Of a stretch of 64,000 nucleotides of DNA, positions 48,733 through 57,439 are shown one piece after another. This DNA is from DATBMA01 sp036555105 (GTDB taxonomy: Bacteria; Actinomycetota; Acidimicrobiia; Spongiisociales; ZC4RG35): assembly GCA_036555105.1 (NCBI GenBank), contig DATBMA010000031.1, positions 1-64,000 on the forward strand, given 5' to 3'. Position numbers and translations under genes: made by a program. Every line of letters begins with the position of its first letter. Within the stretch, counting starts at the first letter, position 1. The notes beneath the pieces were generated by a model. The model saw nothing but the letters and a program-made list of their open reading frames with translations. It searched no databases and was not told where the DNA came from.

Positions 48733-49725
48733 ATGTCATCGAAAGTCATCGAAGCCCGGGGCTTGCGCCGGACCTACAAGGCAAAGAAGGAAGCAGTGGA
48801 GGCTGTCAGGGGGGTCGACTTCGAGGTGCAGGCAGGCGAGATCGTGGGGTTTCTCGGGCCCAACGGCGCAGGCAAGACGACCACTCTGCGGATGCTCACC
48901 ACACTGCTACAGCCAACGGGGGGCGAGGCAACGGTGGCAGGGCACGACCTCCTGAAGGACCCGGTCGGGGTGAGGATGCAGATCGGTTACGTCGCCCAAG
49001 GCGGATCGACCGATCCGGAGGCTCGGGCCGGTGAGGAGATCGTCGATCACGCCCGCATGTACGGGATCCCCAAGAAGGATGCGCTCGAGAACGGAGAGCG
49101 GCTCTTCGAGCAATTGGATCTTGACGGCCTCTGGGACCGGAAGTGCAAGACCCTCTCCGGGGGGCAGCGTCGGCGGCTCGATGTCGCCATGGGGCTGGTG
49201 CATCGTCCCGGCCTGGTCTTCTTGGATGAGCCGTCCACCGGGCTCGATCCTCAGTCCCGGGCCAACCTGTGGGAGCACATCGAGCGCCTGCGGAGCGACC
49301 ACGGCACGACCGTGTTCATCACCACCCATTACATGGACGAGGCAGATGTGCTTTGCGACCGGATCCTGGTCATCGACGACGGCCAGATCGTGGCTCGGGG
49401 GACTCCTGATGAGCTCAAACGACAGGTCGCAGGCGACTCGGTGATCCTCAGCTTCGCGACCCAAGACGACTCGACCCTGGTGGCAGGAATGGCCGCGCGC
49501 TTGGAGGGGGCGACCCTTCCGGTCATCGACGGTCATGAGGTGCGGTTCCAGGTGCCCGATGGCGCCAGAGCTCTCCCGGTGCTCCTGCGGTCGATGGTCG
49601 AACAGGATGTCGACGCGATCGGAGTCGAGGTCCATCGCCCCACCCTGGACGACGTCTTCCTGACCATGACCGGACGCTCCTTGCGAGACGAGCCGGAGCT
49701 GCTGACCACCGGCCGCGCGGCCTGA
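48733..49725 (+). CDS. ABC exporter ATP-binding protein (DrrA-like)
   Basis: 330 aa. Walker A GPNGAGKTT (near residue 41), signature LSGGQRRRLDVAMGLV, Walker B LVFLDEPSTGLDP, and THYMDEADVLCDRILVIDDGQIVARGTP, the daunorubicin/multidrug ABC-2 type. A C-terminal extension of about 90 residues is normal in DrrA. Regulated by the divergent MarR. Substrate unknown. Confidence 0.9.
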   Translation: MSSKVIEARGLRRTYKAKKEAVEAVRGVDFEVQAGEIVGFLGPNGAGKTTTLRMLTTLLQPTGGEATVAGHDLLKDPVGVRMQIGYVAQGGSTDPEARAGEEIVDHARMYGIPKKDALENGERLFEQLDLDGLWDRKCKTLSGGQRRRLDVAMGLVHRPGLVFLDEPSTGLDPQSRANLWEHIERLRSDHGTTVFITTHYMDEADVLCDRILVIDDGQIVARGTPDELKRQVAGDSVILSFATQDDSTLVAGMAARLEGATLPVIDGHEVRFQVPDGARALPVLLRSMVEQDVDAIGVEVHRPTLDDVFLTMTGRSLRDEPELLTTGRAA

Positions 49726-49737
49726 AAGGATCTGACG

Positions 49738-50499
49738 ATGAATGCTTTGCAAGACACGTGGCTGGTCTTCGGACGGTCGATGAAGCTCTCCCTTCGCAAC
49801 CCGGTGTGGGTGATATTCGGGCTCATCCAACCGATCCTCTATCTCACCCTCTTCGGTCCGCTCCTCAAGGCAGTGGCCTCTGCCCCGGGGTTCCCTCCGG
49901 GGGATTCGTGGCAGGTCTTCGTTCCCGGCCTCTTGGTGCAGCTCGGCATATTCGGGGCGGTGTTCGTCGGCTTCGGTCTGATCGCCGAGTGGCGGGCCGG
50001 AGTGATCGAGCGAATGCGGGTCACTCCCGCCAGCCGTGCGTCACTCCTCGTGGGGCGGATGTTGAGAGACGTCCTGGTGCTGATCGTGCAGGCGACGATC
50101 CTGGTCGGCGCCGCCACCCTCTTCGGTCTGCGGGTCCCCTTCGAGAGCTTCCTCGTCGGGCTGGCCATCGTCGCGATGCTTGGCGCCGCCTTCAGCGCCC
50201 TCTCCTACGGGGTGGCGCTCAAACTCAAGAGTGAGGACTCGTTCGCGCCGGTGGTGAACGGAGTGCTGCTGCCCATGTTGCTTCTCTCCGGGATCCTCCT
50301 CCCGATGAGCCTGGCCCCCGGCTGGCTGCAGACCGTGGCGGACGTGAACCCCCTCACCCACGTGGTGGATGGAGTCCGGGCGGTGTTCCGGGGCGAGGTC
50401 GGCTCGCCTGACGCCATGCTCGGGCTCGCCATCACGGTGGCCCTGGTGGTGTTGGGCGTGCTTTTCGGGACCCGGGTGTTCCGCCGGGAATCCGCCTGA
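49738..50499 (+). CDS. ABC-2 type exporter permease (DrrB-like)
   Basis: 253 aa, six helices. Family stretches are LVFGRSMKLSLRNPVWVIFGLIQPILYLTLFGPLL, GLIAEWRAGVIERMRVTPASRASLLVGR, and LLPMLLLSGILLPMSLAPGWLQTVADVNPLTHVVDGVRAVF. Follows the ATPase by 12 nt and should form the exporter with it. Confidence 0.9.
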   Translation: MNALQDTWLVFGRSMKLSLRNPVWVIFGLIQPILYLTLFGPLLKAVASAPGFPPGDSWQVFVPGLLVQLGIFGAVFVGFGLIAEWRAGVIERMRVTPASRASLLVGRMLRDVLVLIVQATILVGAATLFGLRVPFESFLVGLAIVAMLGAAFSALSYGVALKLKSEDSFAPVVNGVLLPMLLLSGILLPMSLAPGWLQTVADVNPLTHVVDGVRAVFRGEVGSPDAMLGLAITVALVVLGVLFGTRVFRRESA

Positions 50500-50581
50500 A
50501 ACACCGAGTGGCCGGGCCGGGAATCTCACCAGATAGGGTGGGGCTCCCGGCCCCGCGGCCGCCCGTCGGACAAGGAGGCGT

Positions 50582-51358
50582 ATGAAGCAGGTTGAGGTCA
50601 GCGGAGGCTCGATTGCCTTTCGCGAGAAGGGGAGCGGGCCCAAGGTGCTGCTCATCCATGGCTTCCCGTTCGATCATCGGCTCTGGGGGGAGGTGGAAGA
50701 GCAGCTGGCCTCCGATCTCTGTCTCATCACTCCCGACCTGCGGGGAAGGGGTGGCTCTTCAGCGCCGGCCCTCGAAGTCAATTCGATGGAACTGATGGCG
50801 GACGACCTTTCGGTGGTGCTGGAGAACGTCGGAGGCGCGCCGGCTCACGTGGTAGGCCACTCAATGGGTGGCTACGTCGCCCTGGCGCTGGCGGAACGTT
50901 ATCCGGGCATGGTCGCCAGTCTGACGATGGTCGCCAGCAAGTCCGGGCCCGACACCGAAGCGGGGAAAGAGGGCCGCAACAACACCATCGCCGGCGTCAA
51001 CGCCAATGGCCGACAGTGGCTCGGCACCCAACTCCTGTCCAAGCTGCTCGCGCCCGATGCCTCACCCGGAGTGGTGGCCAAGGCCCGCACAATGATCGAA
51101 GACACTCCTTATGAGGCGATCATCGGCGACCTGGCGGGGATGCGCGACCGCCCTGATCGCACCTCCGTCTTCAATGGGCTGGCGGTTCCCAAGCTGGTGG
51201 TGATGGGGGAGAACGATTCGTTGATGCCGGCCAGCGACGGCGAGTCGATGGCGGCTGCCGCCCAAGCTCGGTTCGTGCTGGTGCCAGGCCGTGCCCACCT
51301 CTTGCCGATCGAGGACCCGGCCGCGGTGGCCGAGGCCGTGAGGGGATTGACCTCCTAA
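50582..51358 (+). CDS. Alpha/beta-fold hydrolase
   Basis: 258 aa. LLIHGFPFDHRLW (oxyanion), nucleophile elbow GHSMGG near residue 95, acid GENDSLMP and His in PGRAHLL. A GGAGGCG-like ribosome site precedes ATG. Substrate unknown; it ends with 4-bp overlap with the convergent WS/DGAT gene. Confidence 0.85.
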   Translation: MKQVEVSGGSIAFREKGSGPKVLLIHGFPFDHRLWGEVEEQLASDLCLITPDLRGRGGSSAPALEVNSMELMADDLSVVLENVGGAPAHVVGHSMGGYVALALAERYPGMVASLTMVASKSGPDTEAGKEGRNNTIAGVNANGRQWLGTQLLSKLLAPDASPGVVAKARTMIEDTPYEAIIGDLAGMRDRPDRTSVFNGLAVPKLVVMGENDSLMPASDGESMAAAAQARFVLVPGRAHLLPIEDPAAVAEAVRGLTS

Positions 51359-52794
51359 CCGACCGGGGAGCCCTGCTCGTCCGGTGCCACCGCCGCCTCG
51401 AGCTCGCTGAACGCCTCCTCGATGGCGTGGGTGACCCGCCCAGTGTCGGGAATGGCGTCGTAGTCGGCCAGGATTCCCCACAGCAGCTTCCCGTCATAGG
51501 AGAACAGGGCCAGGCTCAACCCATGCTGTGACCAGAGTGGGACCATCGGATAGTTGGAGAGCATGCGCGCCTCCAGCAAGTACATCGGGAATTGAGGGCC
51601 GGGGACATTGGTGATGGTGATGTTGAATGGCCGCATCTTCGGTCCCACCACCCGGTTGGCGAAGTAGATGAGGGGGATCGGCGTTCCACGGGAGAGATCC
51701 ACGAGGGTCGCTGCCCCGAGGGCATGGTTGTCGTCCTTCAGCCGGGTCGTCTCCTTGCGGATCGTGTCGAGCCTGGTCAGCGGGTCCGGCTCGGACACCG
51801 GCAGGTTGACAAGCCACATCGCCACCTGATTTCCCATCGAGCCAGGCTCAGCGGCGGAGCGAGTCGAGACCGGCACCATCGCCCGGAACTCGACACCCTT
51901 CAGTTTGAAGCCCCGTTCCAGCAGGTAGCGGCGAATCGCCCCAGTGGCGATGGTCAAGACGAGGTCGTTGATGCTGCCTCCTGTCTTGCGCCGCACCGTC
52001 TTGACCCGATCGAGTGAGAGCTCGACTCCGTCGAAACGGCGATTCAGCCCGAGGTCGGGGTTCAACGGCGTTCGACTGGCGCTGGTGAGCCATCCCGAGC
52101 CGAGTGACTCGAACGCGGCCTGGGCCCTGCCGGCCATCGCCGCCGCGATCTCCGAGCCACGGGTCGAAATCTCCCGCCACGATGTCATGAGATCGAAGAT
52201 CCTCCTGGTGGTGCGGGCGGCGCTGGTTACCGCAAGGTCGGTCCCGGTGGGAGCCGGCCTCGGCTCCCAAGGGGCTGCGGGTTCGATGTCCGAGGTGGGC
52301 ACGACGTTGAGGAGGATGGTGGTTAGGTCTACCCCAGCCACCCCATCGATCATGCAGTGATGGATCTTGGCGATGACGGCGAATCGATCGCGGGCGAGCC
52401 CTTCGACAAGCCACAGCTCCCACATCGGCCGGGAGCGATCGAGCTTCTGCGACACGATTCTGCCCGCCATCCGCCGAAGCTGGTCGTCGCTGCCGGGGTG
52501 AGGGAGGCGGACGTAGCGAAGGTGGAAGTCGAGGTCGAATTGCTGGTCGTCGATCCAGACGGGCGCCCTGGTCACCGGAACGTACGCCAGCCGCTGGCGG
52601 TACCGGGGGATGTACTGGAGCTTTCCCTCGATGTGGGCCCGGATCCTGTCCAGGTCGATCCCGCCCTTGCCATCGGAAAGGGCATTGGCCTCGAAGATCG
52701 CCACCGCCGCCACGTGCATGTGCGTGGTCGGCGACTCCAGGGCGAGGACGGACGCGTCGAGGTGGGAGAGGGGCTGGAAGAACGTCTCGCCCAT
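51355..52794 (-). CDS. Wax ester synthase / diacylglycerol acyltransferase (WS/DGAT)
   Basis: 479 aa. Catalytic HHxxxDG appears as HHCMIDGVAGVDL (about residues 140-150) in an acyl-CoA-dependent acyltransferase fold; N-terminus LSHLDASVLALESPTTHMHV and the second-half motif NDLVLTIATGAIRRYL and NITITNVPGPQFPMYL are standard. Makes storage lipids in actinobacteria. The protein is probably membrane-associated. Confidence 0.92.
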   Translation of the reverse strand: MGETFFQPLSHLDASVLALESPTTHMHVAAVAIFEANALSDGKGGIDLDRIRAHIEGKLQYIPRYRQRLAYVPVTRAPVWIDDQQFDLDFHLRYVRLPHPGSDDQLRRMAGRIVSQKLDRSRPMWELWLVEGLARDRFAVIAKIHHCMIDGVAGVDLTTILLNVVPTSDIEPAAPWEPRPAPTGTDLAVTSAARTTRRIFDLMTSWREISTRGSEIAAAMAGRAQAAFESLGSGWLTSASRTPLNPDLGLNRRFDGVELSLDRVKTVRRKTGGSINDLVLTIATGAIRRYLLERGFKLKGVEFRAMVPVSTRSAAEPGSMGNQVAMWLVNLPVSEPDPLTRLDTIRKETTRLKDDNHALGAATLVDLSRGTPIPLIYFANRVVGPKMRPFNITITNVPGPQFPMYLLEARMLSNYPMVPLWSQHGLSLALFSYDGKLLWGILADYDAIPDTGRVTHAIEEAFSELEAAVAPDEQGSPVG

Positions 52795-52839
52795 GGCCCT
52801 GTAAGCCTATCGAAACCGGAGAATGGTTGATCGGGGCGC

Positions 52840-55167
52840 TCAGTCGCCCTGGGCAGATTCCTCGAAAGTCGCTGCCAGGGCGTCGGCCTCGGCCGAGGCC
52901 AGGTGCCACGGCACGCTGGTCACCGCCACCCCCGGCTCGAAGATGAGGGTGGCCTTGATGTAGAAGGCGGTCTGGTTGTGCAGGATCTGGCTGCCGAAGC
53001 CAGGCACCACGAACTCCGGGATCACCACGTTGATGAGGGTGCCGGGGTCGGTGTCCCGGCGAAGCCTGCGCACATACCGAAGCAAAGGCTTGGTGATGCC
53101 CCGGAAGGGGCTCTCGAGGATTTCCAGCGGCCCGAACGTCTCGTGCCAGTTGGCCAAGATCTTGTTCCTCTGGTCGGCGTCGATGTCGAGATGGGCGGCC
53201 CGCATCTGCCCACCAAGGCGGGCGGCATATGCCAGGGCTCGCCGGGTGTGCACAGCCACATCGCTGACCAGCACCACGACTTCCTGTGTGGCGATGTGGT
53301 CTGGATCTCTCTTGGCAATGTTCGTCGACCCGGCGCGCGGGCGCTGATAAGTGAGGTCCGTGACCGCCACCCTCGGGATGAACAAGAGGAGGAGTTTGAG
53401 GACCAATCCATGGGGATGGGTCACCAAGCTGCCCAGTCTCTGATGCCTGATCAGTTCCGGAATGACCACGGTGATGAACGAGTCCGGGTAAGCCTCCGCT
53501 TCCCTGCTGACGAAGCGACGAAGCGACTGGAAGGTCCGCCCTTCCGACTCAACCACTTCCAACGGATGCTGCGGATACAGCCGCGGCCAGGTATCGATGA
53601 GATCCTCGTTCCTGGTCTCCGGCGCGTGAACGATGGTTATGGCATCTGGTTGGATCAGCTCGGCGTATTCGATTGCCCTCTCGGTAGCACGGCCGGTGTG
53701 GGCAACCAGCACGACCACCCGGTTCCGGGTTGGGATGGGGCCTTCTCCCACGAGCCGCAGGCGATCTGCCACATCGAGGTAGTGGCGGCGGGTCGCAGCC
53801 ATGATCAGAACCAAGACCGGGATGGCTACAAGGACGATCCAGGCACCGTGGGAGAACTTCACCGTGGCGATGACCACCAGCACGATCCCAGTGACGACCG
53901 CACCAACTGCGTTGACCGGCCAAGACCTCCTCCAACCCGGTTCCTTGGTCCGCCACCAGCGGCGAACCATGCCAGTCTGAGAGATGGTGAAGGAGATGAA
54001 AACTCCCACCACGTAGAGCTGGATCAGCCTGCTCACTTCTGCGTCGAATATGACGATCAGAAGAACCGCCGCTCCAGCCAGCACGAGCACACCGTTGGAG
54101 AAGACAAGCCGGTCGCCCAGGTTTCTGAATTGGCGAGGCATCAGCTTGTTGCGGGCGAGGATGGCGGACAGGCGTGGGAAGTCCTGATAGGCGGTATTGG
54201 CGGCCAGCACCAAGATCAATGCCGTGAAGACCTGCAGCAACCAGAAGCCGAAGCCCTCGTTGAAGGCGGCCCTGCCGATCTGGGAGATCACCGTGCCGTA
54301 GGTGTCGACCGTCTCCTCGGAGATGCGGACGTCGAACAGCCGGGCCAGAGTGCTGATCCCCAGGAACATGGCTATTGAGATCGCACCCATCACTGCCAAA
54401 GTGTGAGCGGCGTTCCTAGCCTTGGGAGCGCGGAAAGCCTGGACACCGTTAGAGATTGCTTCAACTCCTGTCAGGGCCGTCGAACCGGAGGCAAAGGCTC
54501 TCAGGATCAGAAAGATGCTCACCGTCGCAACTTCCGCCGGCAGTTCTGCGCCGGCGGAAATCGCCTGGGGGCAGGCATCCAGCGCGCAACGTGCAAAGCC
54601 TGTTGCGAGCATCGCAAAGACCGTCACCACAAATGCGTATGTGGGTAAGGCGAAGAAGGTCGAGGACTCTCGTGCCCCCCGCAAGTTGGCCACGGTGATG
54701 AGGCCGATGACCACCACTGACATGAGCACTCGATAGGGCAACAGGCTCGGGAACGCAGATGTGACGGCAGCCATCCCCGCCGCCACCGAAACGGAAACCG
54801 TCAGGGTGTAGTCGGCGAGAAGGGCGGCTGCGGCCACCATCGCCGGGGTCAACCCCAGATTCTCGAGGGCGACGTTGAACGCGCCGCCACCCTGCGGATA
54901 CGCCCGGATGGTTTGGCGATAGCTGATGACCACGATCAGCAGCAGGAGGGCGATGGCGATAGAGATCGGGGTCAGGTACGAGAAGGCCGCCGCCCCGGCC
55001 AGGGCCAGAACGAGCATGGACTCCTCGGTGGCATATGCCACCGATGAAAGGGGGTCGGAAGCGAAGACCGGCAGTGCCAGTCTCTTGGGAAGGAGCTCAT
55101 GTTCCATCTCGTCCGAGGCGAGCGGACGACCGATGACCCTGCGTTTGAAGTCGGCCCAGCGAACCAA
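52840..55167 (-). CDS. KimA-like APC-family potassium importer
   Basis: 775 aa. About 12 membrane helices (1-450) and a C-terminal cytoplasmic USP-like region (465-775). LPVFASDPLSSVAYATEESMLVL and SYRQTIRAYPQGGGAFNVALENLG closely resemble Bacillus KimA, a K+/H+ symporter inhibited by c-di-AMP. TTG start 55167. No ydaO-type riboswitch is seen upstream. With disA in the same window, c-di-AMP control of K+ uptake is a reasonable inference. Confidence 0.88.
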   Translation of the reverse strand: MVRWADFKRRVIGRPLASDEMEHELLPKRLALPVFASDPLSSVAYATEESMLVLALAGAAAFSYLTPISIAIALLLLIVVISYRQTIRAYPQGGGAFNVALENLGLTPAMVAAAALLADYTLTVSVSVAAGMAAVTSAFPSLLPYRVLMSVVVIGLITVANLRGARESSTFFALPTYAFVVTVFAMLATGFARCALDACPQAISAGAELPAEVATVSIFLILRAFASGSTALTGVEAISNGVQAFRAPKARNAAHTLAVMGAISIAMFLGISTLARLFDVRISEETVDTYGTVISQIGRAAFNEGFGFWLLQVFTALILVLAANTAYQDFPRLSAILARNKLMPRQFRNLGDRLVFSNGVLVLAGAAVLLIVIFDAEVSRLIQLYVVGVFISFTISQTGMVRRWWRTKEPGWRRSWPVNAVGAVVTGIVLVVIATVKFSHGAWIVLVAIPVLVLIMAATRRHYLDVADRLRLVGEGPIPTRNRVVVLVAHTGRATERAIEYAELIQPDAITIVHAPETRNEDLIDTWPRLYPQHPLEVVESEGRTFQSLRRFVSREAEAYPDSFITVVIPELIRHQRLGSLVTHPHGLVLKLLLLFIPRVAVTDLTYQRPRAGSTNIAKRDPDHIATQEVVVLVSDVAVHTRRALAYAARLGGQMRAAHLDIDADQRNKILANWHETFGPLEILESPFRGITKPLLRYVRRLRRDTDPGTLINVVIPEFVVPGFGSQILHNQTAFYIKATLIFEPGVAVTSVPWHLASAEADALAATFEESAQGD

Positions 55168-55286
55168 GAATCCCTACTGACGAATAGGCGCGACCGCTCA
55201 GATTACGACGACGCCAGCCGCTGAGCGGAATCCTCCGGGTCGGGCTCTGGCGGAGCATGATTGCAGGTGGCACGATTTCCCCGCAG

Positions 55287-55362
55287 GCCCTCGTAGCTCA
55301 GGGGATAGAGCACAGGTTTCCTAAACCTGGTGTCGGAGGTTCGAGTCCTCCCGAGGGCGCCA
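55287..55362 (+). tRNA. tRNA-Arg (anticodon CCT), CCA encoded
   Basis: Acceptor GCCCTCG (55287-55293) with CGAGGGC (55352-55358), discriminator G, CCA at 55360-55362. Anticodon stem CAGGT/ACCTG with loop TTCCTAA, anticodon CCT (reads AGG); T-arm GGTTCGAGTCC. It is the only tRNA here with encoded CCA. Its 3' two thirds and the following 45 bp are duplicated downstream. Confidence 0.95.
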
Positions 55363-55407
55363 CACGCATCCTCTATCCCCTGAGCTTGCTCAGGGACTGA
55401 GCCTGAT
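55310..55407. repeat. tRNA-Arg-derived direct repeat, copy 1
   Basis: Starts in the D-arm end of tRNA-Arg and runs 45 bp past CCA. Inside it, CTCTATCCCCTGAGC (55371-55385) is the exact reverse complement of the D-arm GCTCAGGGGATAGAG (55296-55310), and CTGAGCTTGCTCAG forms a second small hairpin. Confidence 0.9.
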
Positions 55408-55435
55408 GGCTCTTCGGCTGGCGCCTCATCGCATG

Positions 55436-55534
55436 GCACAGGTTTCCTAAAACCTGGTGTCGGAGGTTCGAGTCCTCCCGAGGGCGCCACACTCATCCTC
55501 TATCCCCTGAGCTTGCTCAGGGACTGAGCCTGAT
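55436..55534. repeat. tRNA-Arg-derived direct repeat, copy 2
   Basis: 98 of 99 bp match copy 1 apart from one inserted A in the anticodon loop region and one C/T change; period 126 bp, 28 unique bp between. The copy contains the tRNA from the anticodon arm to CCA but no 5' half, so it cannot make a tRNA. Confidence 0.9.
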
Positions 55535-55618
55535 ACGAGTCCTCGCCAGGGACTGCCTGACCGCCTGGCATTGCTTGTCCAGGCTGGTTCGGCCGCTCGA
55601 ATCTAACCTGGGCACGAG

Positions 55619-56827
55619 ATGACCGACCACGAGTCGACCCGCCCGCCCGCCTGGTTGCCGAGGGCTGTGTTCATCATCGCTCTCACTCTTGTCGGCCTCA
55701 CCTTCCTCGGGTGGTTCTTCTACACCCTCCGGAGCCTGTTCGGGATGCTGTTCATCGCCGTCTTTCTGGCAGTGGCGGCCGAACCGGTGGTCCAGAAGCT
55801 GAACAAGCGGGGCGTGAAGAGATGGGTGGCCGCCCTGATCGTGGTCATAGGCCTGCTGCTGTTGATGATCGCGTTGGTGTTGCTCGTGGTACCCGCCTTC
55901 GTGAGCAGCATTGTGAACTTCGTCGCGGCTCTGCCGCAGTACGTTGAGGACTTCACAGCCTGGCTCGGCCAATACGTCGACCTCGGATCTTTCGACCCGA
56001 GCACAATCGACTACACCGGCCTCGGAAACGTGGCCGGCAATCTCCTGGGGGCGGTCTTCTCCTGGGGCTCGGGGTTTCTCGGCGGTATCGGGCAGGCAAT
56101 CACCATCCTGTTGTTCGCTTATTACGGGGTGGCACAGCAACCCGAGATCCGGCGGGGTGCCTTCTCATTCATGACCCCTCAGCGGCAGAAAGAGGCCAAT
56201 TTCATATGGGAGGTGTCGGTCGAGAAGACCGGCAGCTACTTCTACAGCCGCTTCATCCTCGGCCTGCTGATCGGCACCTACTCCCTCATCTTGTTCCTGA
56301 TCCTGGGTCTGCCTCACGCATTTGCGCTGGCCGTGTTCGTGGCAATCGTTGCCGAGCTGATCCCGGTCATCGGCACCTACATCGCCATGATCGTTCCGGC
56401 CCTTGTGGCGCTCTTCATCGACCCGATGAAAGCCCTATGGGTGATTGTCTTTCTCGTCATCTATCAGGGGATCGAGAATCTCTTCCTGCTGCCCAGAGTC
56501 ACATCCAAGACGATGGAGATCCATCCCGCGGTGAGCATCGCGGCGGTCATCGCGGGGAGTGCATTGTTCGGGCCGATCGGAATCTTTCTGGCTCTGCCGA
56601 TTACCGCCATCATCCAGTCGATCATCTCGACCTATGTGAACCGATACGAGTTGATCCCTGAGCTGGTGGCGCCTGTCCATAGCGTTGCTGCCGACGATCG
56701 TGAAGGCGCCGATTGGTGGCGGTTTTGGGACCGCGACCGCGAAGACGACCTCGCGGAGGACGGGAGCACGGCTTCGGGCGAGGGCGAAGACGGTCCGATG
56801 CCCGCACCCTCGCCCGAAGGGCCCTGA
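55619..56827 (+). CDS. AI-2E family transporter
   Basis: 402 aa, about 8 helices. AVFIIALTLVGLTFLGWFFY, VFVAIVAELIPVIGTYIAMIVPALVALFIDPMKAL and NLFLLPRVTSKTMEIHPAVSI are typical. The C-terminal 60 residues are charged and low-complexity. TAACCT (55604-55609) is 9 nt before ATG. Paralogue of 37898 but only distantly alike. Confidence 0.85.
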   Translation: MTDHESTRPPAWLPRAVFIIALTLVGLTFLGWFFYTLRSLFGMLFIAVFLAVAAEPVVQKLNKRGVKRWVAALIVVIGLLLLMIALVLLVVPAFVSSIVNFVAALPQYVEDFTAWLGQYVDLGSFDPSTIDYTGLGNVAGNLLGAVFSWGSGFLGGIGQAITILLFAYYGVAQQPEIRRGAFSFMTPQRQKEANFIWEVSVEKTGSYFYSRFILGLLIGTYSLILFLILGLPHAFALAVFVAIVAELIPVIGTYIAMIVPALVALFIDPMKALWVIVFLVIYQGIENLFLLPRVTSKTMEIHPAVSIAAVIAGSALFGPIGIFLALPITAIIQSIISTYVNRYELIPELVAPVHSVAADDREGADWWRFWDRDREDDLAEDGSTASGEGEDGPMPAPSPEGP

Positions 56828-56872
56828 GCCGATGTGCCTGGCCACGGTTCCACTTAGCCAGGGATCAGCGGC

Positions 56873-57439
56873 ATGAACCCCGTTCTCGGATCCCTGTTGG
56901 CGTCGCTCGGAGTGGTTGCGCTCGCATACATCGGCTATCGGCTGTTGTCCGCTTGGGCGGAACGAGCCATTGTTCGCGTCGCCCAGCGTGGCGGTGCCCC
57001 CGGGGCCGAATATCGGGCCAGGTCGCTGTGGTCGGTAGGCCGGCGATTGGTCTTCATCGTCATCCTGCTGGCGGTCATGGTCACGATCATGAGCATCTGG
57101 GGGGTCAGCTCAGCTGCTCTGGTGGCGGTGGCAGGAAGCGTCGGGGTGGCAGTCGGCCTGGGCGCTCAGGGGCTGGTGCGGGACATGATCGCTGGGTTCT
57201 ACATACTGGCCGAGAACCAGTTCAGCATCGGCGACCAGGTGAGCATCACCGGGGTGGAGGGCGAGGTGATCGACATCCAGCCCCGGGTCACGGTGCTACA
57301 AGACCGCCGGGGCCGGGTGTATTACGTGCCCAACGGCTCGATCGTGGTCACCACCAACAAGACCACGGCCGCCTCACCTCGGATTCTCTCGGCGGCTGAT
57401 GAGGACCCGGACCGGCGACCGGATACCCTTCCGGGATGA
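56873..57439 (+). CDS. Mechanosensitive ion channel, MscS family (short)
   Basis: 188 aa. Two or three helices, the pore helix VAVAGSVGVAVGLGAQGLVRDMIAG and the beta domain DQVSITGVEGEVIDIQPRVTVLQDRRGRVYYVPNG. Much of the usual C-terminal alpha/beta vestibule is missing. Releases solutes on osmotic down-shock. Its stop overlaps the NYN gene by 4 bp. Confidence 0.88.
   Translation: MNPVLGSLLASLGVVALAYIGYRLLSAWAERAIVRVAQRGGAPGAEYRARSLWSVGRRLVFIVILLAVMVTIMSIWGVSSAALVAVAGSVGVAVGLGAQGLVRDMIAGFYILAENQFSIGDQVSITGVEGEVIDIQPRVTVLQDRRGRVYYVPNGSIVVTTNKTTAASPRILSAADEDPDRRPDTLPG

Noticed and set aside
55168..55286. ydaO (c-di-AMP) riboswitch before the KimA-like gene
   Set aside because: The gap is too short and lacks the conserved motifs.
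55203..55496. 97-codon minus-strand ORF across the tRNA-Arg region
   Set aside because: It is the antisense translation of tRNA-Arg and its repeat (LYPLSYEG-type string), a known false ORF type in databases.
55310..55534. Attachment sites of an integrated element at tRNA-Arg
   Set aside because: Only 28 bp lie between the repeats and there is no integrase; a local duplication is simpler, although a fully deleted element cannot be excluded.
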